Shown here one piece after another: positions 47,637 to 62,964 of a stretch of 64,000 bases of DNA (position 1 is its first letter; the number at the start of each line of letters is the position of its first letter). The position numbers and the translations under genes are program-made. The stretch is from Epiperipatus broadwayi (taxonomy: Eukaryota; Onychophora; Udeonychophora; Euonychophora; Peripatidae), in contig JAQFVV010000073.1 in assembly GCA_028023455.1 (NCBI GenBank), forward strand, positions 1,099,001 to 1,163,000. The letters run 5' to 3'. The notes under the pieces are model-generated. The model was not told the DNA's origin. It searched no databases and saw nothing but the letters and a program-made list of their open reading frames with translations.

Positions 47637-48989
47637 GTAATCTCTTGGATCACCGGGGTTCGAAAATGATCCTGGCTGGTTGTAGTGTCTCGGATCTACT
47701 TGGGGGCATTAAGACTTGTCAAAGTACAAGCCGCCCGGTATTCCGTCCATGCACCGCAAGTTATTATTGTAGTGTACCTTAATCCTTGCAACCATCAGTA
47801 CATCAGTATTATATGTTATATTTTTATATAAAACCGCCTCCCATTTATCCGTATACGCAATGGTTTGAATCTATTAAATAAAACAACTTACTATAAGCTA
47901 GTAGTTAAATATTTTAAGTGCTCCAATTACTCTGATTCTCATATCAACCTGTACAACCATTTAAACACATAAATATTGGCATGAGTTTGTTAATCAGTAC
48001 AAACCGATTATTGATGACTAGCAGCAATTTATTATAAAATACATATGAGAGTTTTACCGTACCTGTAAATAATCTTATTCCATGCTTTAAATAATTTATT
48101 AAAATTTTATCTAACCTAATTTTGTCTCTCTTGCATTATTACTCTCGACATCTAGTCAATCACCTGCTGTCTGTATCGGCAACTTAAATATATACATTAA
48201 ATTATTAGCCGTACCAATATCCCGACTATAAGGTATCTATGAAATAGCTGATTGTAGGTAATTTAGTCTGTGTTTTTCGATGAGCTAGTAAAGGGAAAAC
48301 CCCGTACCGTTGTAGTATTGTCATCGGTGGGTCATGCCAGGGTTTTGGGTTTGAACTTAGTTTGCATTTTGGAATTTATTCCTAGATGTGGACTGGGTTT
48401 GAATTTGGATTACTGTGTGTGATTAAGCATGGTGATTTTTTTACCGGTACACTATATATTATCACTGAAATATATTCCACCTTAATTCCATTTTAATGAT
48501 TTAATTTTTTCAATGATGTTAATGTTTCTCTTTGTACTTTTTACTAAGTATTTTCTTTCAATCATTTCTTGCTGCTTCCAATGAGCATCTCTCAATACTT
48601 TATTGAGAGATTTAAAATTTCTGCATTGACATTTTGCTGAATATATAAGTTTCATTATATTAAAAATGCATCTATTAAATACTTTATGTTTAATAATTTA
48701 GACATATTTTTAATATAAAATTATTTCTAGCAAAGATATTCCAAGAAAGTTTAATCCTATGATCAATTTCTTTCTTTTTCTTTTCTTTAATATTAGTAGT
48801 TTTTTAATTTAATAGTAAGGAAATCAAGTCATACATCATATGGCTTAAACACTAAACATCACATAATCACCATTTTTTATGAAAGCCACAAGCTAGAAAC
48901 AGTCTGTGGATATTGGATGAGTAGGCACTAGATAAGGATTTTATATACAAACCTTGCATCGATTGATTACTCTGGCTTGCACTGAATGA

Positions 48990-49690
48990 CACTACTGTAT
49001 GGAGAGTTTTGATATGACTTAACTTAATAACCTTGTATTTACAAATGTAAATATAATGTGCATGTCCTAGCACCTCACTGAAGAGAGCCATCAGCTTAAA
49101 TCCATTTTGGAGATAGGGTAATTCTAGATAGAGATTTCAAATGCTTTCTTTTGTAGCATTTATTGGGGGGGGGGGGAAATCTTGTTTAGAACTATTAACT
49201 CATTCATCATATTTACATTTGAAAATACAAGCTTATTAAATTAAGTTATGTGATTTAGGACTTGATTTTTTTATTATTATAGTTTGTCTTTTGAGTCTAT
49301 GGCAATGTTATATTGCTAAAGCTATTAATTAGGGTGTATCTGAATTTTGTTTAGTCCCATATAGCTATTTAAAGTTCAAAAAAATCAAGTCAGATGTCAC
49401 AGGTATATTAAGTTAGATAGCTGGATTTGAAGACCTATAAATGTCTAAAAATTTCAGATTTTCTATTTAATAGTTAAGTATTTAATAAATGCTGGGTTTG
49501 TGTTTGTGTTTTAGATATAGTGTCTGAAGATCCTACTGTCTCTCTGATAAGAGCCATCAGCTCAAAACTGGTTTAGGTAGATGGATAATTCTAGATAAAG
49601 ATTTTAAATGCTTCCTCTTCTGGCAAACTTGTTTAGAGCTCGCATGCTTATTATATTTAGGGTTATTAACTTGTAATTCATAATTATCAA
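48990..49690 (+). repeat. Diverged tandem repeat (about 465 bp) related to family A
   Basis: GAGCCATCAGCT followed by matching downstream blocks (GTAATTCTAGATA/GATAATTCTAGATA; CTTGTTTAGA) occurs at 49086 and 49551, 465 bp apart. Between them, CATATAGCTAT..., TTTGAAGACCTATAAATGTC and GGGTTTGTGTTTGTGTTTTA follow the order of A1 monomers. Hammerhead relics sit at the expected place (CUGAAGA at 49078, CUGAUAA at 49544, each followed by AGC-CAUCA-GCU). Both have lost the G of GAAA. Confidence 0.5.
49165..49176. repeat. 12-base poly-G run
   Basis: A run of 12 G, striking in this A+T-rich window and prone to sequencing error. Confidence 0.9.
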
Positions 49691-50489
49691 TCTTTATTTT
49701 CTTTATTTTGTGAAACTAATCAAGATATTTTTGGTTAACTTTTTTCAATTTAAAATTATTAATCTTTATAGAGTATAAAACATTGAACATTACTTACAAA
49801 TATTGCAACATTTTCTAACGTTACAAAGTATTATTTAAAAAAAAAAACTATCCCTTCCAAACATAAAATTACTGTAAAAGTTTTTAAAATGTGATTGTAA
49901 TCTAATCACTACTATTACAGTTTGATCAATATAAAAATATCCAGAATCTATATTGTAATGATCTAAATTTTTAATCACTGCAAAATGCTTATAAAATCAA
50001 GTGCTTATCATAATTTAAAAATCCATAGCATAATGCCAATTCTTATTCATTTTCCTCCTATTTTTTCTGTAACTTCTCTCAATATTTGAAGGTGCTTTAC
50101 TTTATATTATGTAGAGATCTTGTTTAAAATTAGAAAAATAAGAATAGATCTGTAATATTTAATATCTTCTTTCACCTTTCTTAAATATTAGTATTAAAAC
50201 ACAATATTCCTATGTATTTGAAAATAAAGGCTTTTTAGTAAATGTGTTTTATCAATTATTATTTATAGATCTGAGGCTTAGATTTTTTAAAAAAAAGCAA
50301 TAACAAAATTTCAAATTAGCCAATGTTATAATAAAAAAAATTGTATGTTAAAATGAAAGACCAAAAAAAAAAAAAAAATAGATAAGTGAAAGGATAAACA
50401 GATATCATTTTTATCACTAAAAATATAAAAAAACTGAAATGAAGTTAAGTTAGACCTGTTTTTAGAAATGTTGATCTCTTAAACGTGAT

Positions 50490-50636
50490 TCAAAAGGATT
50501 ATGAAAGACTTAGAAAAATATCATACATGAGATGAATAGGTGTATAAAAAGTTTATGGATTGATATGGAAAGAAAGAGCATTGATAGAAAAAAATGTCTT
50601 AAATTTAGAAACCCTCATTCTGTAATGGATTAAAAA
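50490..50636 (+). pseudogene. LINE C-terminal tail, decayed copy 3
   Basis: KDYERLRKISYMR*IGV, then KERALIEKNVLNLETLIL*WIK, is collinear with the tail at 35755, with several stops. It is the most decayed of the three. Confidence 0.5.
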
Positions 50637-52470
50637 TTATTGAAAATGATAATGATAATATACATAAATATTATTCTATATATTTACACAAATTATGTAA
50701 TTTATAAAAACCACAAGCTTTTGTATATATATGCATTATAGATCTGAATAACATTGCTAAAAGGCTAAAACTGTAAGAAGAAATAGTACTTATAAAACAT
50801 TAATTTAAAAGTGGATATTGATACAACATAGGTTTTCAATATAAATCTATCCTAAGTCATCATTATAGGAAAATCATACTCATATTCTAAAAAATAGATC
50901 TGCAATTCTGTAATTTACCTTTTTTTTAAAAAAAAAAGATAGAGCTAAATTGTGTGTTCAATGCATGTAGAAATACAACATAGTCCAATCTATGATCAAA
51001 ATTGCATCAATTTACAATTATATTGCTTGTTTTTAATCCAGATTAATGGGAAACTTTACTTTGTAAATAATAATAAATAAATACTCCTTTACTGATCAAT
51101 ATCATATTATATTGACTTTTTCCTTTGTTTGTATGGGTAATTTAAATTTGCAAATGTTTGTTCATCTGCATATTGAAGTGGTGACTTTTTTTTTATAACC
51201 TAATGTTTAGTGTACTTTTGGTGAGATAGTGATCATCTTTGAAAATGCCCTTAGCATTAGATTATAAAGAAGAAAGAAACCATGTTGATAGACAGATGAA
51301 CAATCATTTGCACATTTGAATAATCAATTCTTCATATCTCACTGAATTATCTGCAGCTTGGCTATCAGATAAGAAAATCTTGACTGCCATAATACTTAAA
51401 TGAAGTTTCGGACAGTTTGATTTTTAACTTCAGATTATGTCATGGCTGACTAATGGGCTGACCTGAAGGCCCATTGTTAATTCTTTAACTTGCATTCAAC
51501 TGTTGTTCTATTAAAATTCATTTTATATGATAAGAACAATATTTTCACTGTCTAGAAGCATATAAATGAAGATCATAATTTAAAAAGTATATATAATTTT
51601 TACACAAAGTTGAATGAGAGTTTAAAAATTGAATTAAAAAAAAATTGTAGCACACAGTGATCATTTTAGATGTTAAAAAATAACTTCTTATGAGGATAAC
51701 AAAAAATTATCAAAATAAGGTATTGTGACAAGTTTTAAATAAAAGTTGTTGGATTGACATTAAACTCAATCAGTATTAGATATATTTGATGACTAAATAA
51801 TTAACCATAGCCAACCATTAAGTCACAATATTGACTCTTTAGACTCTTCTATAATATAGAATTTTATTAGAAGTATTTCTAAATATAATTTCTATAATAG
51901 AAAAAAATGTTTTTTTTTTATTTCAGTGTTCTCATTTTGAGATATTATTAACTAACACATATATTCTAACATTTATGTAATTTTTATTAAAACAAATCCA
52001 TAAAAATAATATTTTAAGAATGAGAAGATTATGAATTAAGGATATCGTCTTTAGACAAAACTTTTACTTAAAAAACCTTAGAAATTTCTACTATCTAGCA
52101 TGAAAACAGTTTGCGTAGTTTCAAGCTGATACACGAGTACAATTCTAACATATTTATATAATCTGACGATTTCACAGTATTGTCAAAACTAAAATTACAA
52201 GAGCATGACAGAGAGTGCATCAAAAAAAAAAAAAAAACATTCGGAACTACATTTTTAAATCAAATTACATTTGATTTAAAGATTTATCACAATTAAGAAA
52301 ATTAGAATATAACAATATAACACATTATAATACACGTATTTAGAACACACACAGATATATATATATATATATATACCTTTATTGTTAAAAGGAGGGTTGC
52401 TTTGGCAACAGTTTGAGGTGGTTGATTGTTATTGATATTGGAATTATCTAAGTGCTGACTCGTTCTAATG

Positions 52471-52619
<149 letters not shown>

Positions 52620-53162
52620 CTTGAACATAAGTAGATTTACTTTGAAAATGAGTATATCTATATATATAAATGAATGTGTATACTATGTATATACGATAAA
52701 AGAAAATATAGCAAGAAATGTTTTTAGTTTTTAATTTTTATTTAATATACTACTTTTTTTAAGTTGTGGATAAATGAAACTAAAACAGATATGAAAATTG
52801 GAGAAGATATTGTATCACATTTATAATCAATAAATTATTTATGGTTTTTATGATTAACAAGTAAACCAATTATTCTGCTTTGTGAAGTTTTCATACAAAT
52901 GGTTTTTTGGTAGATTTCATCTCAACAGGAAGTTTCCAATAACATAACGGCATTTTACATCAATTTTTGAAAAGTTTTGTTCTTCCACTTGTCAAAAGCA
53001 TCTCAAGAAAGCCTTTTAAAAAATAAATACATTCATGTAGTTTTAATTTTTAAAAATTCGTGGCATTGTCAGTTTTTCGGGAGTGTGTGTGGTGTTTGTG
53101 CACGAAGGTTTATTTTGAGCCCACCTGCATTATTCAATTGACTAAAACAGTTTTTTTTTCAG

Positions 53163-53323
53163 CCTTTAATAATTTTATTACGCATTCTACATTAACAGAG
53201 ACATCCATGCAATCAACAGAAGAGACACGTGCTTCGACATTTCGAAAAAATGGGCTACTTAACAGTAACTCATTTGAATATTCTCATTTACATATATCAA
53301 GTACATTTTCACGAAGGCTATGA
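53163..53323 (+). CDS. Candidate terminal coding exon, unknown protein
   Basis: Directly after a polypyrimidine tract and CAG, the sequence becomes codon-like and less A+T-rich. It encodes FNNFITHSTLTETSMQSTEE, then RASTFRKNGLLNS and finally SSTFSRRL before TGA at 53321. The first two bases complete a split codon (phase 1), matching the phase of the donor at 47636. Joined, they give a 79-residue protein. The exon is rich in Ser/Thr with basic residues near the end, like a phosphorylatable tail. It could instead be the last exon of a larger gene with exons elsewhere. Family unknown. Confidence 0.4.
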
Positions 53324-53617
53324 GTATGAGGCACGGTTCCTCGAAAACGTTCAGACAAATTTATTACTAACTATATTTTTTCTCTAATAATTTACAATTA
53401 AGTATTTTTCATTTTTACAAATAAGGAGAAATTAAAACCACATTTATTACAAATTATTCCAAACTAATGCCATGAATTTATATTTAATTTCTAAATAACA
53501 TGATATTAAAGTTTAATGATCTTTTATATGTAAATAAATTCACATGACGTTAATGTGACAAATCAGAATATCTATTTGTATTATAAATGTTATTTCGCGC
53601 CAATTTGCTATAAATTA

Positions 53618-53623
53618 AATAAA
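53618..53623 (+). terminator. Possible polyadenylation signal
   Basis: AATAAA about 295 bp after the TGA of the candidate terminal exon. Such hexamers are common by chance here. Confidence 0.2.
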
Positions 53624-53639
53624 CGTTATTTGATAACCA

Positions 53640-54860
53640 CGTAGCTCTAAAAACTAGATATTTCTATTGCAAATTTTATAGACTCTTTATAGTAATTGTG
53701 TTACTAAATAAATATTAGATAATAATATGGAATCTTTAAACTTTAAATTCTAAACTAAATATTTTCAATAAATAATGATGTCAAAGAATAGTTAACGTTG
53801 TTTACACATATTTTTGACCCATTTTTGACATTAATTTAATAATATGATATAAAAGAAAAAGACAGTATATAAATTTATATAATAATTTTGCATAATATTG
53901 TACGTTTAGTTATATTTACAAAGTATCCCATCGACCTAGCACCATAGGATTAATATATATTTTTACAAAAACCTGAACAATCAATAAAAAATAAAAATAA
54001 TTCCACAACTAAAAAAACCTAACAAAAAATGACAATACCAAACATTGATAAAACATATCTATATATCAAAATAAAACAACTGGGCCAGAAAAGTTATTGT
54101 GAAGTTTAAAGAAATATGGTTTATATATGATAATCAGAATGAATGATCAAGATGATCAAATGATGATGAACCAATATCTTGAATGGCTTGCTAGAATGAT
54201 ATGGTGATGGATTCAAGATTATTGGATTACAGTATGAGTTTGTTGCTTTGGATGTTCAAATATTTCATAAACTGAGGATAAAATATTTGATTATACTACT
54301 TAATTTTCATAATTTATTGTCTTTAATCAGAAATAATTAAATGAAGTCTGATATTAGTTTCATATTTTAACACATGATACTTGTAGTGAGAATCACAGTA
54401 AAGCTGTTATCCATTCATCTACTCCATTTTATTTAATAACTGTTTTTTTTTTTGCTCAATGAGCAAAATGTTTAATAAGCCTGTTTATTAATTGCCTAAT
54501 GAAAACAAGAATGGACATTTCCATTAACATGCTATCCACCCTAATAAATATTATTGTTTAATCGATATCAAGAACAATCAAAGGATCATTTAATTTTCCT
54601 CTCCAATCTGGATAATTTTGGTTCCAGAGTGCATTGCATTAATATAACTACCATGTTGGAAATTTATTACTTCAATTATATGTACTAGGGTGTCAAACAT
54701 GTATTATGTTTAAGAAATACTATTCATATGTTACTTTTCAAAATTGAATTATGCTTGCAGTATATAGTATGACATTTACCCAAAAGATGGCTTTAATCAT
54801 ATGAATGCTAATGTCATCATATGGTGGGCAGGATATTCAAAGAAAATGGCAGAAGCACCA
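53640..54860. other. A+T-rich DNA, no gene seen
   Basis: No supported feature. Confidence 0.5.
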
Positions 54861-54879
54861 TTATTTTTCAAAAGGTACA

Positions 54880-55215
54880 AGATCATTTTGAAGCGATATT
54901 TGTGATAATGTTTTGAAAGTATAACAATGGAAGCCTGAGAAGTATGGGTATATAACAGAATCTCCAACACATATAATAATTATTCACATTTGTAATAAAA
55001 ATGCATGGTACTGTGTGCTTTGTGCATAAAAAAACACCCAGGAACCTCACAAAGCAACAAATCCTGATTTTGTGCAATAGTGCTGGAACAGTTTAAATGC
55101 TCAGCACAGAAATCTATTGAAGTTAGCAGAACAAAAACATGACGCATTCTTAAAACTACAAAAGGAAAAGTTTTCATCCCAAAATATATTACATGCATTG
55201 AATTAAGGAGACTTT
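54880..55215 (+). pseudogene. Decayed coding relic, family unknown
   Basis: One plus-strand frame reads semi-continuously with isolated stops: QWKPEKYGYITESPTHI, then HICNKNAWYCVLCA, KNTQEPHKATNPDFVQ, CWNSLNAQHRNLLKLAEQ, and LQKEKFSSQNILHALN. The paired cysteines (HICN...CVLC) and dense charged or aromatic residues look like once-coding sequence, perhaps a transposase zinc finger or a processed pseudogene. I cannot assign the family. Frames on the other strand here are shadows. Confidence 0.3.
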
Positions 55216-56589
55216 GATTGAAGTGTGCACTATTGTAAATGTATCCAAATCATGATATAAGGAAATGGAGAATTTGTGAAGAAAATGATTTGGTATAAGA
55301 AAACACAGATTAAATTGAGTGGAATTTGAACTACCACAATTTTGTGTCTTGAGCTCTATGTAATCTACATATTCATAAGGAAAAAGACATCAATTTTCTG
55401 GACCTGGTTATTTAGCATGGACTGTTATTAAGAATACTATTTTTCTAAAGATACTATTACTGGTGAATTTAAACATGCTATGCACATATATTTTGCCTTA
55501 AATATATACACTTTTTAGAAATGATCAATTTGATATACAACTGGGTAGTGCCTTACTGCATTTCCCTTTAGATATAAAATTATTTGATAAGAATTGCCAG
55601 AACATATATCTTGACTTAACATCTCTTGATTTCTATCTTGAAACACTTTAAAGAATGTGATGCATCATAGAAAACCGTTGAATTGGTGGTACTTTGGGAA
55701 GAATTTGAAATGATATACACACTGAAAGAGATGAAGATTTTGGTTAATGTCATAGTTCACCATAATCATTAGAGTTTAGACACTGATGGTAAAGCACCTT
55801 TTGTAATTGAAGAAATCAAATGTTTATTATCTTCATTTTTTGTTATCGGTATATATAAAATAATGCAATTTTAATACATTTTTTTTCTTTTTTAAAATAT
55901 GTATGCATATGGAAACTGAATAATGAATATTTAACATATGGTGATTGAATCTGATATGTCTTCAGATTTTTATATACATTCAAATTTCAATCTGTTTCAG
56001 TCAAATATCAATCTTTAATGTCTATATAAACAATTTATATGAAAATATATACACTGATTTAAGTTTTCTCACTGGATGTTTTTGTTTTGGATAAATCTAA
56101 ATAAAAAGATCTTAAATACAATAAAAAATGGCATATTTGCTTACTGTAAAAAGTTATAGAAAATGGTAAATCAAAGGTGGTTCAATTATTATTTAAATTA
56201 GACTTGGAAATTTTACATGGCATTATATATATATAAATAGTATGTCATCATGCTTTCTTTTAAAATACAGTTATCACTGTTTTCTCATAAGCAATTATTT
56301 TAATATTAATTAGCATAATGGAACTATCACTGCGCAAAAACCTTTTATGATTTTTATAAAATTAATTTTTATTAAAGTGGTGATATATCCTCTTTGCTTA
56401 TACTATGCTATTTAAGTTAAAGCCTTTAAAAAAAATTCAAAGATGTCTATAATAATTTTGTAATTGAGATTTCTAAAATATCAGATATAATAATAAACAA
56501 ATTTATCTGTGCACAGAAGGAAGAACATAGTTGTTGATAGATTAGTTTTTTTGTTCTATTTTTAGAACAATTCAGTGCTAATGAAGTAG
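55216..56589. other. A+T-rich DNA, no gene seen
   Basis: Possibly a continuation of the decayed relic upstream, but no frame is convincing. Confidence 0.4.
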
Positions 56590-57440
56590 GTATTACTTTC
56601 AAGAAAGTTATATATTAGATTGCTTTTCCAAAATGCCCAGTTAAAGTATTTTCCACCTTAAAATGATTTTTTAAACTGAAATTGTTATTCATATGAAAAG
56701 TAGTGACTTTATTAGTTTATATGTAGTTCACTGAGAATTTATGGGAACTGTCACTTCGATCTTATTTATGTTGAACTGTTATCATTATATTAATTTTTAT
56801 TGATTGATGTTTCAATTAATATTTAGGTGTTGCTAAAAATATGGCATAACTTTTATCTTATGATTTTTATTGTGATTACAGAATGGTCTATGATCACACT
56901 GAAATTACATTAATGTACAGAATGCATGCTCTGCATTGGGTCCACATCAATAAATTGGATGCTTAAATATCATCTAAGTAAAAGAATTGGTGGATCCATT
57001 CTTTTGTTATCCATTTATTGGCAGGTTAATATTAGTTTTACACATATTTTGTTGAATGTTTTAAAATAACTTTCATTTTAATTTCATTTACATTGTCTAT
57101 TATTATTTATACTTATTAACATGATGTTTTACTTAATATTCAAAGATTGTTAAAATGATGTGTAGTCTTTATCCTCATTATTTATAATGATTTCAAAAAG
57201 GTTTATGGTCATATTGAAATCACATTTTTATACAAAATTCACCCCCTGTGTTGTAACAGATTAATAAATTGAATGTTTAATATCATCTTAGCTGAAAACA
57301 GATGAATCCAGTCTGTTCTTTTTTTATTTGTTGATGGATTTCTATTATTTTAAACATAGCTTGCTAAAGGTTTATAGTAACTTTCACTTTAATTTCATTT
57401 GCATTAAGTTGTAACTATTTATAATTAAAATTAAAATTGT
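56590..57440 (+). repeat. Diverged tandem repeat, period about 315 bp
   Basis: The block (T)AACTTTCACTTTAATTTCAT and its neighbours occur at about 56746, 57067 and 57379. GGTCTATGATCACACTGAAAT at 56884 pairs with GGTTTATGGTCATATTGAAA at 57200. Copies are perhaps 75-80% alike. No ribozyme core or ORF was found. Confidence 0.6.
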
Positions 57441-58152
57441 AAAAGAATTTAAAATTTGCATTTATTTCTATATAATCTGACTTTTTCAATAAATATGTGT
57501 TAAATACTTTTAATCAAAAACGTTAGTAGTTCTATCCCCTAATGAAATCTCATAGACTCCGAAAATTCAACAAAGAATGAAAATGAGCTGTATTATATAT
57601 AGCTCATTGTTAAAAGTATCCTAACAAATCAAAACTATAAGTAATTTTGCATTGTATAATGTGAAATAATGTAATCATGAAATAGCTACACGAATATATT
57701 ATTGTAATTCACTGTTTAGAAATACTTATTTTACATCAATGTAAACAAACAAAAATACTAGAATCAAAATGCTCAAACAATGAATATCTTTTAGCGAATT
57801 GGTGAATATTTGAATAAACCGAAAATCTTGATTTCAATGAATAGCTAAAAATAAAAAATCTTTATTTTGATTTTTAGAGCCAAGTTAATCATTACTAACA
57901 GTTCTCCTGATTAGTTTGTACATTATTATTTATTAATGTGAAGCAATAGATTTCATATATTCATTATAAACTAGTTTGGGATTAGTTTGGCATTATTCTG
58001 TAGTATCTATACATATAGAAATAATTAATGATTCTAATGTAGAATGCTTTAAAATGGATTAGCAATAAAATTGTAAATGCGCTTGTGGTATTTTGGTGAG
58101 ATCCTTTTTATTGCCAAAGGTCAAATAAAAAAAAATCAAACAAATCCATTTT

Positions 58153-58319
58153 CCTTTTTACTTTTTCAATGCTTATTCTATTAAATTAAAATTAATACAT
58201 CTGACAGTTTTGATTGCCCAATGTTTTGTTACTCTGAAGAAGGTTGCTGGGCAATCAAAACAGTCAGATGGATCAATTTTAATTTAATAAAATAAGTATT
58301 GAAAAAGTAAAAAGAAAGG
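58153..58319. repeat. Foldback (arms about 70 bp) with a hammerhead-like loop
   Basis: Bases 58153-58220 return inverted at 58248-58319 with few changes. Across the loop and right arm the plus strand reads CUGAAGA (58234), GGUUGC-UGG-GCAAUC (6-bp stem II), AAAA, CAGUC, AGAUGG. This is the layout of a PLE hammerhead with a tiny stem III, but G12 is mutated and stem I pairs poorly. It is probably a fragment of an old PLE pLTR. Confidence 0.6.
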
Positions 58320-61183
<2,864 letters not shown>

Positions 61184-61939
61184 TATCAAAATCTTTACTT
61201 TTAGCATTTATGTATTTTTTATTATTATTAAAATGCAGACAAGTCATTATAGAAAAATTTAAATCATGTTATAGTATTTGCAAAATATGTTTATCTTTAT
61301 CTCATATCACCAAATTCAAATACTGGACCCAAACCCATATCATATCAAAAAATGCAGATAATTCATGATATAAATTTATACAATCATGATTTATTATATT
61401 GGTTTCAATATTAATTTTTTTGTATATTTTTTATCAAATATAAATTCAAATAATGAGTAAAAAATATATAAAAATAAAATAATATGTAAAAAAAATATAA
61501 AAATAATTACTTACCATTGAGCCCTCATCACGTTGTCTTCTAAATACATCGGTCAAAAGTTGTATTTTTTCCAATGTAATTTTAATGGTGAATATTATTC
61601 CATTAACTAGCAAAAAAATGAAAAAAGGAGAAAAAATTCAATTTACTTGATTACAAAAATTATTATAAAATTTTTCATTTTTATTGTAGAAAAAAAGTTA
61701 GCTTTTTGGAAAATATAAAGAAAGATGGAAACAAAGATATACTAATGTGCATGTGTAGACCACATAGTTTTTACACAATTCTCAACTGAAATCAGACATT
61801 GCAAATTTGAAAATTCTAGGGTGCTTTCTTCATTCGTAATAACAAACTAGTTAAGTTAGAATGAAATTCTAAAGTTGAGATTTGAATTGTTTCAAACATT
61901 TTACATAAGCAATAAATATCAGGCAAATCCATATGGGGT

Positions 61940-62540
61940 ACTAATAATTTCAGATATGGAACAGAAATGGGGAAAATATTGAATATTTTGATATCAAAGT
62001 TAAAAATTGTTTTTAGGACTGTAATATGTTTTAAGTAAGGTTGTGAGAAGGCAGTGTAGAAATTTTTATACTTTCAATTTATAATAACATTTTAAAATTG
62101 ATTGTTAAATTTGACATATAAATAAAAAATACCAGGGAAATTCATATAGCAAAGTAATCTTTTCAGTAGGTCACCTAGGTTTTAGATATTAAACAGAGGT
62201 TAGGAAAATGTTGAATATTTTGATATAAAAGTCAAAAATTGTTCTTAGAACTTTACATTTTAAGTAAGACTGCTGAAAGAACAGTATAGAGAATTTGATT
62301 TTGCTTTCAGTTTTAAAATTATAATAATATTTTAAAATTGAGGTTTAACAGATTAAGTTCAATATTATTTGTTGAAATTTTGTACTTTTTAAAAAAATTT
62401 CTACAAAAATGATATATCATAATAATATTTTAGATAGGTGACATAGGTTCTTAGATATGGATAAGTGGGAGGGAGAAAGTTTTAAATATTTTGATCTTAG
62501 AATGTCAATGTTTTAAGTAATGCTTGTGATTTTCTTGCTT
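61940..62540 (+). repeat. Diverged tandem repeat, period about 230-280 bp
   Basis: The motif AATATTTTGAT with AGTTAAAAATTGTTTTTAG-like flank and GTTTTAAGTAAG recurs at about 61981, 62213 and 62492, each preceded by TCAGATATGGA- or TTAGATATTAA-like sequence. Copies are well diverged. Type unknown. Confidence 0.55.
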
Positions 62541-62690
62541 TCATGTGTAATCTTTGGTTAAGTAACAAGAAAGTTAGTATACAATATAGTTTCTAAAACA
62601 TTTTACTTTTTTTTTTCAAATAAAAGGAAAAAAATATCAAATAATTATCAACAGAGAAGTAACTTACTGATTTAATAATAGTTTAACACT

Positions 62691-62696
62691 ATATAT

Positions 62697-62774
<78 letters not shown>
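62691..62774. repeat. (TA)n microsatellite at the outer edge of PLE3
   Basis: Near-pure TA immediately beyond the 3' end of PLE3. Confidence 0.95.
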
Positions 62775-62778
<4 letters not shown>

Positions 62779-62844
62779 TTTAAAATTAAATATATTCAAT
62801 TTATAGACAACTAAATACTTAAAATATATAAATAATAAATTTAT

Positions 62845-62894
62845 TAATATCTAATCGATTTTCGTTCAAAATATGAACCTTATCAAGATATTAC
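62845..62894 (-). ncRNA. Variant hammerhead in the 3' pLTR of PLE3
   Basis: Minus strand: stem I UAAUAUC/GAUAUUA (7 bp, perfect), core UUGAUAAG, stem II GUUCA-UAUUU-UGAAC (5 bp), GAAA, stem III AA-UCGA-UU, cleavage after A. It lies about 70 bp beyond the ORF stop. It has the best-paired stems of the three PLE motifs, and the core again departs from CUGANGA. Confidence 0.65.
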
Positions 62895-62964
62895 AACAAT
62901 TGAAAAAAATTTTTCATGTGATTTACATATCATATACAGGTCAAACTTAACAATAAAGATGTTT

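Noticed and set aside
51395-51450. Hammerhead-like folding on the minus strand (CAUAA/UUAUG stem I, GAAA, ACUU..AAGU stem III)
   Set aside because: The first box reads CUGAAGU with an extra base before it, and stem II is weak and off register. There is a single copy with no repeat context.
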